Part shown: piece after piece, positions 1 to 6,630 of the stretch
How positions within the stretch are numbered: position 1 is the stretch's first letter
How the letters are laid out: every line of letters begins with the position of its first letter
Source: Bog-473 sp963809825
GTDB taxonomy: Bacteria; Actinomycetota; Acidimicrobiia; Acidimicrobiales; RAAP-2
Reading direction: 5' to 3'
Assembly (NCBI GenBank): GCA_963809825.1
Contig: CAWELJ010000002.1
Span: 434,001 to 498,000, forward strand
DNA: 64,000 bases
Position numbers and translations under genes: made by a program
The notes under the pieces: model-generated
Databases searched by the model: none
The model's input: the letters and a program-made list of their open reading frames with translations, nothing else
What the model was told of the DNA's origin: nothing

Positions 1-1
1 T

Positions 2-709
2 GGCTACGTGTGTTGCCGCGGCGACGAATGGCTCGAACGACCGGGAACCGTCGGCCGGGGCTACATGGGTACCGACATCCGGATCATCGGCGACACCGGA
101 GAGGTGCTCCCGGCCGGGGAGATCGGCGGGATCTACATGCGCCGGCCGTCCGGTCCGGAAGCGGTGTACATGGGCGACGACGTCGAGCCGATGCGGTCGA
201 CCGATGACGGGTTCTTCACCGTCGGCGACCTGGGCTGGGTGGATGACCACGGCTACCTCTTCGTGTCCGACCGCCGGGTCGACATGATCGTGACCGGAGG
301 GGCGAACGTGTTCCCCGCCGAGGTCGAGGCCGCGCTGAGCGAGCACCCGGCGGTCGCCGACGTCATCGTCGTCGGCCTGCGGGATCCCGAATGGGGACGG
401 CGGGTGCACGCCATCGTCCAGCCGGCGGACCCCGCCTGTGCGCCCCGTCCCGCCGACATCGTTGCCTTCGCCAAGGAGCGGCTCGCGGCGTACAAGGTGC
501 CGAAGACCGTGGAGCTGGTGGAGGTCATCCCGCGGAACGACGTCATGAAATTCAACCGGGCCGCCCTGACCGAGGAGCGGGACGAACGGGGCTCCGAGTC
601 GGAGAGCGGGGCGCGTAGAGACCTTGACCCGCCGGAGGACGCGGATCGGGCAACCCCGGTGGGATCCGGTCGGCGGAACGCAGGGCCGGGACCGGGACGG
701 CAGAAATGA
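2..709 (+). CDS. Acyl-CoA synthetase (AMP-binding family), C-terminal part
   Basis: This gene enters from the left edge; about 235 codons are visible. The product should activate a carboxylic acid to its acyl-CoA through an acyl-adenylate. Visible are the conserved TVGDLGWVDDHGYLFVSDRR block (hinge region), the GGANVFPAEVEAAL motif of the C-terminal subdomain, and AYKVPKTVELVEVIPRND followed by a lysine in the place of the catalytic lysine. After that the protein carries an unusual hydrophilic tail of about 45 residues rich in E, R, D and G. The substrate cannot be inferred. It ends 67 bp before msrB. Confidence 0.85.
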   Translation, partial: GYVCCRGDEWLERPGTVGRGYMGTDIRIIGDTGEVLPAGEIGGIYMRRPSGPEAVYMGDDVEPMRSTDDGFFTVGDLGWVDDHGYLFVSDRRVDMIVTGGANVFPAEVEAALSEHPAVADVIVVGLRDPEWGRRVHAIVQPADPACAPRPADIVAFAKERLAAYKVPKTVELVEVIPRNDVMKFNRAALTEERDERGSESESGARRDLDPPEDADRATPVGSGRRNAGPGPGRQK

Positions 710-776
710 AACGAGCCCTCCCGGTGTTGAATTCGGTGTTGTTGGGCAAGGCCACTTCAGTGGCAAAGGAGTCGAC

Positions 777-1250
777 GTGACGGAGAGCTACCGCAAGGAC
801 CCGGGAACCGTTTCCCAGCTGACCCCCCGCCAGTTCGCGGTCACCCAGGAGAGTGCCACCGAGCCGGCCTTCGAGAACGAGTTCTGGGACCACAAGGAGG
901 CCGGCATCTATGTCGACGTGGTCTCGGGCGAGCCACTGTTCGCCTCGACCAGGAAGTTCGACAGCGGGTGCGGATGGCCCAGCTTCACGAGGCCCCTCGA
1001 GCCGGCCAACGTGGTCGAGAACGCGGACCGGACCCACGGCATGGTCAGGACGGAGGTCCGCTCGACCCATGGGGACAGCCACCTCGGCCACGTCTTCGAC
1101 GACGGCCCCGCCGAAGAGGGAGGGCTGCGCTACTGCATCAACTCCGCCGCCCTGCGCTTCGTCCCCTACGAGGACCTCGAGGCCGAGGGCTACGGTGAGT
1201 ACACGAAGCTCTTCGACGGCCCCGTCAAGGGGCAGGAGGTGGCCCGATGA
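777..1250 (+). CDS. msrB: Peptide-methionine (R)-S-oxide reductase, zinc-free type
   Basis: Reduces the R epimer of methionine sulfoxide in oxidised proteins in the cytoplasm. The 157-residue protein has FDSGCGWPSF (resolving Cys65) and RYCINSAALRF (catalytic Cys120). The two CxxC zinc-binding pairs of many MsrB proteins are replaced (SGEPLF and STHGDSHLGHVF), as in the Bacillus-like metal-free class. GTG 777 was chosen because AAAGGAG lies 5 nt upstream and the domain begins just after it; the open frame extends further upstream without homology. Its stop overlaps the msrA start (ATGA), so the two are translationally coupled. Confidence 0.95.
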   Translation: MTESYRKDPGTVSQLTPRQFAVTQESATEPAFENEFWDHKEAGIYVDVVSGEPLFASTRKFDSGCGWPSFTRPLEPANVVENADRTHGMVRTEVRSTHGDSHLGHVFDDGPAEEGGLRYCINSAALRFVPYEDLEAEGYGEYTKLFDGPVKGQEVAR

Positions 1251-1786
1251 GCGTCACGACAGAGAAGGCGATCCTCGCCGGCGGGTGCTTCTGGGGGATG
1301 CAGGACCTCATCCGCAAGCGCCCCGGCGTGATCTCGACGCGGGTGGGCTACACGGGTGGGGACGTCCCCAACGCCACCTACCGGAACCACGGGACCCATG
1401 CCGAGGCGATCGAGATCACGTTCGACCCGGCGTTGACGTCCTACCGCGACCTGCTGGAGTTCTTCTTCCAGATCCACGATCCGACGACACGGAACCGCCA
1501 GGGCAACGACGTCGGCACCAGCTACCGCTCGGCGATCTTCTACCTCGACGACGACCAGCGCCGGGTGGCGCAGGACACCATCGCGGATGTCGAGGCGTCG
1601 GGCCTCTGGCCGGGCGCGGTGGTCACCGAGGTCGCGCCGGCGGGGCCGTTCTGGGAGGCCGAGCCCGAGCACCAGGACTATCTCGAGCACTACCCGAACG
1701 GGTACACCTGCCACTTCCCGCGCCCGGGATGGGTGCTGCCCCGTCGCAACCAGGAGGTCGCCGGCGAGCGGGAGAGCGTCGGGTGA
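1247..1786 (+). CDS. msrA: Peptide-methionine (S)-S-oxide reductase
   Basis: Reduces the S epimer of methionine sulfoxide, complementing MsrB. The 179-residue protein starts almost directly with the catalytic motif GGCFWGMQ (Cys14) and continues with GYTGGDVPNATYRNHGTHAEAI and the conserved EPEHQDYLEHYPNGYTCHFPRP end. A possible recycling cysteine is the Cys in YTCHFP; the C-terminal paired cysteines of long MsrA forms are absent. Its ATG overlaps the msrB stop by 4 nt. A hairpin follows immediately, before the convergent encapsulin gene. Confidence 0.95.
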   Translation: MSVTTEKAILAGGCFWGMQDLIRKRPGVISTRVGYTGGDVPNATYRNHGTHAEAIEITFDPALTSYRDLLEFFFQIHDPTTRNRQGNDVGTSYRSAIFYLDDDQRRVAQDTIADVEASGLWPGAVVTEVAPAGPFWEAEPEHQDYLEHYPNGYTCHFPRPGWVLPRRNQEVAGERESVG

Positions 1787-1789
1787 CCC

Positions 1790-1807
1790 CGGCGCCTCCC
1801 GGCGCCG
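1790..1807. terminator. Hairpin between convergent msrA and encapsulin genes
   Basis: A perfect 7-bp stem, CGGCGCC (1790-1796) and GGCGCCG (1801-1807), with a TCCC loop fills the 21-bp gap between the two convergent stop codons. It has no T-tract, but its position suits a bidirectional transcription stop. Confidence 0.55.
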
Positions 1808-2611
1808 TCAGCTGCCGAAGCGAAGGGTGACCGCCGCATCCGGTTCGAGCACCCGGAAGCTGAAGGTCTCCTCGATGTAGAGCCGGACGACGTCGGCGTC
1901 GTGGTCGAGATAGCCGATCGACAGGTCCTGCCCGCAATCGAACTGGAAGTCCCCGCCGCGCTGGCTCAGCACGACGCCTCCGTCCAGGCCGGGCGCCCAC
2001 ACGAGAGGCCCACCGAGGATCGCGCGCAGGTGGTCGAAGAGCAGGTGCCCCCCGTATTCCGTGGTCTCGACGATCCTGGTGTAGGTGTCCGGGCAGATCG
2101 CCAACCCGTAGGGCCCGTCGATCCCCGCCTGTCGGAGGACGTTCACGGCGCGTGCGACCCCGTCGGGGGAAGCCTCGACCCCGTCGATCGGGACGGGCTC
2201 GTGCGAGGTGCTCTCGGTGATGCCACGCAGGCCGGCCGCCTGATGGCCGTGGAAGACGGTGACGTTCTCGCCCAGCGCGATCTGCCGCACCGCTTCGTCG
2301 AGTTCGGGCAGGTCGGGATCCGTTGCTCCACGTTCCACGTCGTCGAGCTCCACCCGGGAGACCTTGAACTCGGCCCGCAGCTCCATCAGCGGGAGGACCT
2401 TCCGCTGGGCCGCCGCCACCCCCTGCGCCGGACCCGTGATGGCGGAGCTTCGTCCGAGGTCGGTCGCCGAGTGCGACCACCCGTGGGGGCCGGCGAACTC
2501 CACCAGCTTGCGCGCGGCCAGGTAGGTGGGGAGGCGCGACGTGGCCTCCTGGTCGATCAGCCCCCAGGCCTCCGCGGAGATGGGCGCCAGATCGCGGTAC
2601 AGGTGGTTCAT
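1808..2611 (-). CDS. enc: Encapsulin shell protein (family 1, Linocin-M18/CFP29-like)
   Basis: Forms a hollow protein nanocompartment, probably the 60-subunit (T=1) type, with an HK97 phage-capsid fold. The 267-residue length is normal for family 1. Family hallmarks are the start MNHLYRDLAPISAEAW, the HGWSHSATDLGR segment, the YGLAICPDTYTRI region and the C-terminal SIGYLDHDADVVRLYIEETF. The ATG at 2611 overlaps the TGA of the upstream cargo gene by 4 nt, giving coupled cargo-then-shell translation. The open frame continues upstream of this ATG only into the cargo gene. The fold assignment is firm; capsid size is inferred from length. Confidence 0.95.
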   Translation of the reverse strand: MNHLYRDLAPISAEAWGLIDQEATSRLPTYLAARKLVEFAGPHGWSHSATDLGRSSAITGPAQGVAAAQRKVLPLMELRAEFKVSRVELDDVERGATDPDLPELDEAVRQIALGENVTVFHGHQAAGLRGITESTSHEPVPIDGVEASPDGVARAVNVLRQAGIDGPYGLAICPDTYTRIVETTEYGGHLLFDHLRAILGGPLVWAPGLDGGVVLSQRGGDFQFDCGQDLSIGYLDHDADVVRLYIEETFSFRVLEPDAAVTLRFGS

Positions 2612-2985
2612 CGGACCGCTCCCTTCAAGCTGCCGATCCCGAGCGAGCCCGCCGCCGGATCCGGCCCGCCGTCCGCGTCGTCGCCCGGCCCTTCGACGCC
2701 GAGCTCCGTGATCGGCCCGGACGTGAAGAGGAACTTCCGCAAGTTGGCGTCGAGGGCGGGGTCGCGGCGGCGCAGCCACTCGAGGGCCATGGCTGCATGC
2801 TCCTTCTCGTCGTCCCGGTTGTACGCGAGCACGGCGGCCAGGCTCTCGTCCGAGGTTGCCTTCACCCGCTGGTCGTACCAGTCGATCGCCTCCAGCTCCT
2901 CGCAGAGCGACGTCATGGCCCGGTGGTGATCGACGGTGGTTTCGTCGAGCAGCTCGAGCGGTTCATGGAATCCTTCGCTGGCCAC
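2608..2985 (-). CDS. encFtn: Encapsulated ferritin-like protein (EncFtn) with encapsulin-targeting peptide
   Basis: Encapsulin cargo ferroxidase that oxidises Fe(II) for storage inside the shell. In the 125-residue protein the EncFtn iron-site residues are visible: Glu29, Glu30, Glu32 and Trp36-Tyr37 in EELEAIDWYDQR, then Glu60 and His63 in DDEKEHAAM, matching the Rhodospirillum rubrum protein with an offset of two. A flexible Gly/Asp/Pro linker leads to the C-terminal targeting peptide GSLGIGSLKGAVR (residues 113-125), the signal that docks cargo to the shell. GTG 2985 was chosen for the AAGGAG 7 nt upstream and the family length; an ATG-like upstream start at 3045 adds unrelated residues. 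Confidence 0.95.
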   Translation of the reverse strand: MASEGFHEPLELLDETTVDHHRAMTSLCEELEAIDWYDQRVKATSDESLAAVLAYNRDDEKEHAAMALEWLRRRDPALDANLRKFLFTSGPITELGVEGPGDDADGGPDPAAGSLGIGSLKGAVR

Positions 2986-3013
2986 GGTCCTCTCCTTGTT
3001 CGCGTACCGATCC

Positions 3014-3026
3014 GGACCGCCGGTCC
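3014..3026. promoter_or_regulatory. Short palindrome upstream of the encapsulin operon
   Basis: GGACC-GCC-GGTCC lies 29-41 bp upstream of the cargo GTG. It could be an operator, but short GC palindromes are expected often in such DNA, so support is weak. Confidence 0.25.
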
Positions 3027-3135
3027 AAGAGGTCGGTCCCTCCACAGTGAAGCATTCCTACCGCAGCCGGTGCACGGTGCAGCCACCCGGCCGTGGCGCT
3101 GCGGGCTCCGAATGAACGTTCGCTCCCGGGAGCAA

Positions 3136-3160
3136 TACCCAGTGTCCGCCTGGGTACTCT
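3136..3160 (+). promoter_or_regulatory. Inverted repeat overlapping a likely leaderless promoter
   Basis: A perfect 7-bp inverted repeat, TACCCAG (3136-3142) and CTGGGTA (3150-3156) with a 7-nt spacer, overlaps a -10-like TACTCT (3155-3160). The -10 lies exactly 6 nt before the ATG at 3167, which has no Shine-Dalgarno, so the transcript probably starts at the A of the ATG. The repeat would place a repressor over the -10. Confidence 0.5.
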
Positions 3161-3166
3161 CTGGGC

Positions 3167-4303
3167 ATGGTCATGTCGGACCGGCCCGAGGTGCAGACGG
3201 CGTCGTGGCCCATCACGGTCGTCGACGTCGCCACCCTCGCCTCGAGCTTCGTCGGGGCGCTCGGCCGGCTCCCGTTCCGAGACCCCTGGCGGGGCCCGAG
3301 CCATCCGCCCCGGAACCTGGCGGTGTCGGCCACCCGGGAGCTCGTCCGGACCCTGCTCGGGTATGCATCGTCGCTGCCCATCGATGAATTCCGCGCCCTG
3401 GAGCGGGTCCTCGACGGGGTCGCCGGCGGGGTCCTTCCACCCTTCGTGGCACTGCAGGGCGTGGCGAGCGAGCGGGACGAGATCGGGGACGTGCCGGGGG
3501 TCTGGTTCCGCCCGCCCCCGCAGAACGCAGCCTCCTCGGACGACGGCCACGACCGGGCCCGCCCGCCGACGGGGACCATCCTCTACCTGCACGGAGGGGG
3601 CTACATCGGCACCTCGCCGCGCATGTACTCCCTCTTCATGGCGCATCTGGCCCGGGTCACCGGCTGCGCGGTGTTCGCCGCCGACTACCGCCTGGCGCCG
3701 GAGTTCCCGTTTCCGGCCGCCGTCGACGACGTGATCTCGGTGATCGCCCATCTGAAGAAGGACGGCATCACCAGCGAGCAGCTGCTCATCGCGGGGGATT
3801 CGGGGGGCGGCGGCCTCCTCGGGACCGTCCTCCACCGCATGCGCAACGACGACCTCGGACGACCCGCCGGCGTGTTGTTGTTCTCCCCCGAGGTCAGCCT
3901 CACGCTCAGTGAGGATTCCATCACCGACAATGCCCCCCTGGACGTGCTCCCGTGGAACATCCCGGTGAACTCCTACCTGCACGGCATCGACCCCGACGAC
4001 GACCGGGTCGACGTCCTGCTGGACGACGTCGCGGGCTGGCCCCCGACCTTCCTGGTGTACGGAGGCGACGAGATGTTCCGCGATGCCATCCGTCAGCTCG
4101 TCCACAAGCTGCGATGCGCCGGGGTGCCCCACGTGGCCTCGGAGGTCGAGGGGATGTTCCATGTCTTCCCGTTCCTGCTGCCCTGGGCGAGAGAGAGCCG
4201 GGACGTCTACGACCGGGCCGGCTCGTTCGTCCGCAACGTCCTGGTCGGCCGGGACGTGCACGACCTGACACCCGGCCCGCCGCACGGGGCGCGCCGTGGC
4301 TGA
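3167..4303 (+). CDS. Alpha/beta-hydrolase, hormone-sensitive-lipase-like esterase
   Basis: A cytoplasmic carboxylesterase or lipase-like hydrolase of 378 residues. The oxyanion-hole motif HGGGY sits in LYLHGGGYIG, the nucleophile elbow is GDSGGGG, the acid is the Asp of YGGDEMFRD, and the base is the His of GMFHVFPF, giving a complete Ser-Asp-His triad. The N-terminal ~110 residues form the cap typical of the HSL group. The likely transcript is leaderless (see 3136-3160). Its end overlaps the HAD gene start by 8 nt, so the two are co-transcribed. The ester substrate is unknown. Confidence 0.85.
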   Translation: MVMSDRPEVQTASWPITVVDVATLASSFVGALGRLPFRDPWRGPSHPPRNLAVSATRELVRTLLGYASSLPIDEFRALERVLDGVAGGVLPPFVALQGVASERDEIGDVPGVWFRPPPQNAASSDDGHDRARPPTGTILYLHGGGYIGTSPRMYSLFMAHLARVTGCAVFAADYRLAPEFPFPAAVDDVISVIAHLKKDGITSEQLLIAGDSGGGGLLGTVLHRMRNDDLGRPAGVLLFSPEVSLTLSEDSITDNAPLDVLPWNIPVNSYLHGIDPDDDRVDVLLDDVAGWPPTFLVYGGDEMFRDAIRQLVHKLRCAGVPHVASEVEGMFHVFPFLLPWARESRDVYDRAGSFVRNVLVGRDVHDLTPGPPHGARRG

Positions 4304-5198
4304 CCCGGCTGACCCGGCTGACCCGGCTGACCCGGCTGACCCGGCCATCCGGCTCCTCCTGGCCGACGTCGACGGCACCCTCGTCACGCCGGACAAGCAG
4401 CTGACCCGGCGAACGATCGACGCGGTCCGCGCGCTGGGCGACGCGGGCGTGCTCTTCGCCATCACGAGCGGCCGCCCGCCCCGGGGCATGGCGATGTTGA
4501 TCGAACCCCTCGGGATCTCCACGCCGGTCGCCGCCTTCAACGGTGGCCTCATGGTCGAGCCCGACCTGACGGTGATCGCCCAGAAGCTGGTGCCCGAGCC
4601 GCTCGTGCAGCCCATCCTGACCCTCCTGGCGTCGCACGGTCTCGACACCTGGATCTACCGGGGCCCCGAGTGGTACGTGCGCGACCCCGGCGCCCCGCAC
4701 GTCGACCGGGAGGCGGCCACCGTGGGGTTCCAGCCGACCGTCGCCGAGACGTTCGACGACCTCCTCGGGCAGGTGGTGAAGGTCGTCGGGGTGAGCGACG
4801 ACCCGGACGCCATGGCGCGGGCCACCGAGGCGGCCCGCGAGGAGTTCTCCCACTCCGTCACCGCAGCGCAGTCGCAGCCGTACTACCTCGACGTCACCCA
4901 CCCGGCGGCGAACAAGGGCGCGGTCGTGCAGTTCCTCTCCTCCCGCTACGGCGTCCCCGCGGCGCAGATCGCCACCATGGGCGACATGCCGAACGACGTG
5001 CTGATGTTCGCCCATTCCGGGCTCAGCATCGCCATGGGGAACGCGTCGAGTGAGGTGCAACGGGCGGCCCGGATGGTCACGGGGACCAATGCCGACGAGG
5101 GTTTCGCCCACGCCGTCGAGCGGTACGTCCTGCACCGGGCCGGCCCGGCCACGCCGGAGGGCGCGGCCGGCGGTCTGGCTCCGTCCGGGCAATCGTGA
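4296..5198 (+). CDS. HAD-superfamily hydrolase, Cof-like subfamily
   Basis: Probable sugar-phosphate or other small-molecule phosphatase, 300 residues, cytoplasmic. HAD motif I is LLADVDGTLVTPD (DxDGT), motif II is in ITSGRPP, the late lysine is in NKGAVV, and motif IV is ATMGDMPNDVLMF (GDxxND); a C2-type cap lies between. The start is GTG 4296, whose next five codon triplets encode Ala-Asp-Pro five times from a 9-bp tandem repeat. The start overlaps the esterase stop and has no obvious ribosome site, so translation probably depends on coupling. Confidence 0.85.
   Translation: MADPADPADPADPADPAIRLLLADVDGTLVTPDKQLTRRTIDAVRALGDAGVLFAITSGRPPRGMAMLIEPLGISTPVAAFNGGLMVEPDLTVIAQKLVPEPLVQPILTLLASHGLDTWIYRGPEWYVRDPGAPHVDREAATVGFQPTVAETFDDLLGQVVKVVGVSDDPDAMARATEAAREEFSHSVTAAQSQPYYLDVTHPAANKGAVVQFLSSRYGVPAAQIATMGDMPNDVLMFAHSGLSIAMGNASSEVQRAARMVTGTNADEGFAHAVERYVLHRAGPATPEGAAGGLAPSGQS
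4299..4343 (+). repeat. Five copies of a 9-bp tandem repeat at a start codon
   Basis: The unit GCTGACCCG is repeated exactly five times directly after the GTG start of the HAD gene. It also supplies the TGA stop of the upstream esterase. Each unit adds Ala-Asp-Pro, so changes in copy number keep the frame. Exact identity between units suggests recent slippage. Confidence 0.95.
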
Positions 5199-5274
5199 AA
5201 TCGTAGGGCCGGGCGAGCCGATCGGCGTGGAGACCGGCGACCGCGGGGAGCGCGACCGGAAGGAGCAGGGCACG

Positions 5275-6054
5275 ATGGACAACGAGCTGGGCGCCGCCGG
5301 ACTCCGCCTCGAGCGGGAGGGCCCGATCGCCTGGTGCGTGATCGACCGGCCAGCGGCCCGGAACGCGCTCACGCCGGCGATGTACTACGGCATCAAGCGA
5401 GCCGTGCGGCTGGTCAACACCGATCCGGAGCTCGCGGCGCTGATCATCACGGGCACCGGGGACGTGTTCGCTCCGGGAGGGGATCTCGGCGGTCGTGCGG
5501 AGCCGGGGGACACGTCGCCCAACGACCTCGGGTACGACATCCTCCCCTTCACGGCCGTCCGCGAGAGCCGGGCACCGGTGATCGCGGCGGTCAACGGGAT
5601 CTGCCAGGCCGGCGGGCTCCTCATCGCCATGATGGCGGACATCGCCGTGGCCAGTGACCGGGCGACCTTCCGGGTACCCGAGCTCCTGCGCGGCATCCCC
5701 GACGCGACGTACGCCGCCGCGCTGCCGGCGCACGTCGGACTGGCGGTCGCTCGTGATCTGCTGCTCTCGGCGCGGGTGTTCGACGCGGCCGAGGCCCAGC
5801 GGATCGGCGTCATCTCACGCGTCGTGCCGCACGACGAGTTGCGATCCGCCGCGCTCGACGCGGCGCGCCAGGTGCTGCGTACCGCGCCGATGGCCCGCGC
5901 CCAGGTCAAACGCATGCTCAACGAGCGCTACGGGATCGTCGACTACCAGACGATGTTCGGCGCGCTCGAGACCTCGCCGGAGCCGCGCGAGGGCATGGCG
6001 GCGTTCATGGAGAAACGCCGGCCCAGCTGGATCCCGCCCGACCTCCCGTCGTGA
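5275..6054 (+). CDS. Enoyl-CoA hydratase/isomerase family protein (crotonase fold)
   Basis: A 259-residue crotonase-family protein acting on an acyl-CoA thioester. Seen are the DRPAARNALTPAM start block, the oxyanion-hole region GDVFAPGGDLGG and NGICQAGGLLIAMMADIAVAS. The first catalytic Glu of hydratases is replaced (AGGLLIA), while the second is retained in RVPELLRGIPD, so it may be an isomerase or hydrolase rather than a hydratase. ATG 5275 has AAGGAG 9 nt upstream; the frame is open further upstream through the HAD gene but without homology. Confidence 0.85.
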   Translation: MDNELGAAGLRLEREGPIAWCVIDRPAARNALTPAMYYGIKRAVRLVNTDPELAALIITGTGDVFAPGGDLGGRAEPGDTSPNDLGYDILPFTAVRESRAPVIAAVNGICQAGGLLIAMMADIAVASDRATFRVPELLRGIPDATYAAALPAHVGLAVARDLLLSARVFDAAEAQRIGVISRVVPHDELRSAALDAARQVLRTAPMARAQVKRMLNERYGIVDYQTMFGALETSPEPREGMAAFMEKRRPSWIPPDLPS

Positions 6055-6087
6055 GCCGGCCGCCGGCCGGCCATTAGCGTTGCCGGC

Positions 6088-6597
6088 GTGGTCGAGAGCA
6101 GACGACTCAGCTTCGATCCGATCGCCGAGGCCCGTCGGCAGTGGGAGGTGCACGGGTGGCCCGAGGAGGCGGGCGCCATGGCCCTCGTCACCTCCATCAT
6201 GCGTCTGCAACAGATCTTCCTGACCCGCGCCGACGCCACCCTGCGGGCGTTCGACCTCACGTTCGCGCGCTACGAGGTGCTCATGCTGCTCTCCTTCGCC
6301 CGGCAGGGCGCGTTGCCGCTCGGGAAGATCGGTGAGCGCCTGCAGGTGAACGCCGCCAGCGTGACCAACGCCGTCGACCGGCTCGAGGCCCGGGGGCTCG
6401 TGACGAGGCGGTCGAATCCCGAGGACGGCCGGGGCACGCTGGCCTGGTTGACCGAGTCGGGCCGGCGCACCGCGGTCGAGGCGACGAAGGCGATGAACGA
6501 ATCGGTGTTCGCGGACCTCGGCGTGAGCGACTCGGCGCTCCGCCGGCTCTTCGCCCTCCTGGCCGATCTGCGCCGCGCCGCAGGTGACTTCACCTGA
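6088..6597 (+). CDS. MarR-family transcriptional regulator
   Basis: A 169-residue winged-helix regulator, expected to be a dimer that binds a palindromic operator and responds to a small acid or acyl-CoA. The core AFDLTFARYEVLMLL, the recognition-helix region ASVTNAVDRLEARGLVTRR and the wing PEDGRGTLAWLTESG are typical. GTG 6088 lies 7 nt after a -10-like TAGCGT (6075-6080) with no Shine-Dalgarno, consistent with a leaderless transcript. It sits directly before the acyl-CoA mutase operon, its likely target along with itself. Confidence 0.85.
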   Translation: MVESRRLSFDPIAEARRQWEVHGWPEEAGAMALVTSIMRLQQIFLTRADATLRAFDLTFARYEVLMLLSFARQGALPLGKIGERLQVNAASVTNAVDRLEARGLVTRRSNPEDGRGTLAWLTESGRRTAVEATKAMNESVFADLGVSDSALRRLFALLADLRRAAGDFT

Positions 6598-6610
6598 GCC
6601 GGTGGCAAGA

Positions 6611-6628
6611 TACTTTGACATTTAAGTA
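6611..6628 (+). promoter_or_regulatory. Inverted repeat before the acyl-CoA mutase genes
   Basis: TACTT (6611-6615) and AAGTA (6624-6628) form a 5-bp inverted repeat with an 8-nt spacer. It contains a TTGACA hexamer (6615-6620) and ends 2 bp before the mutase ATG. It is the only AT-rich element here and a reasonable operator for the adjacent MarR protein, which is inference. Confidence 0.4.
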
Positions 6629-6630
6629 AC

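Noticed and set aside
4299..4343. CRISPR-like repeat
   Set aside because: Units are contiguous 9-mers without spacers, inside coding sequence. No array with spacers was seen anywhere in the window.
2963..5372. Long antisense frames with an Arg-Val-Ser repeat
   Set aside because: They lie opposite the esterase and HAD genes, which have complete motifs. The repeat is the reverse strand of the GCTGACCCG minisatellite.
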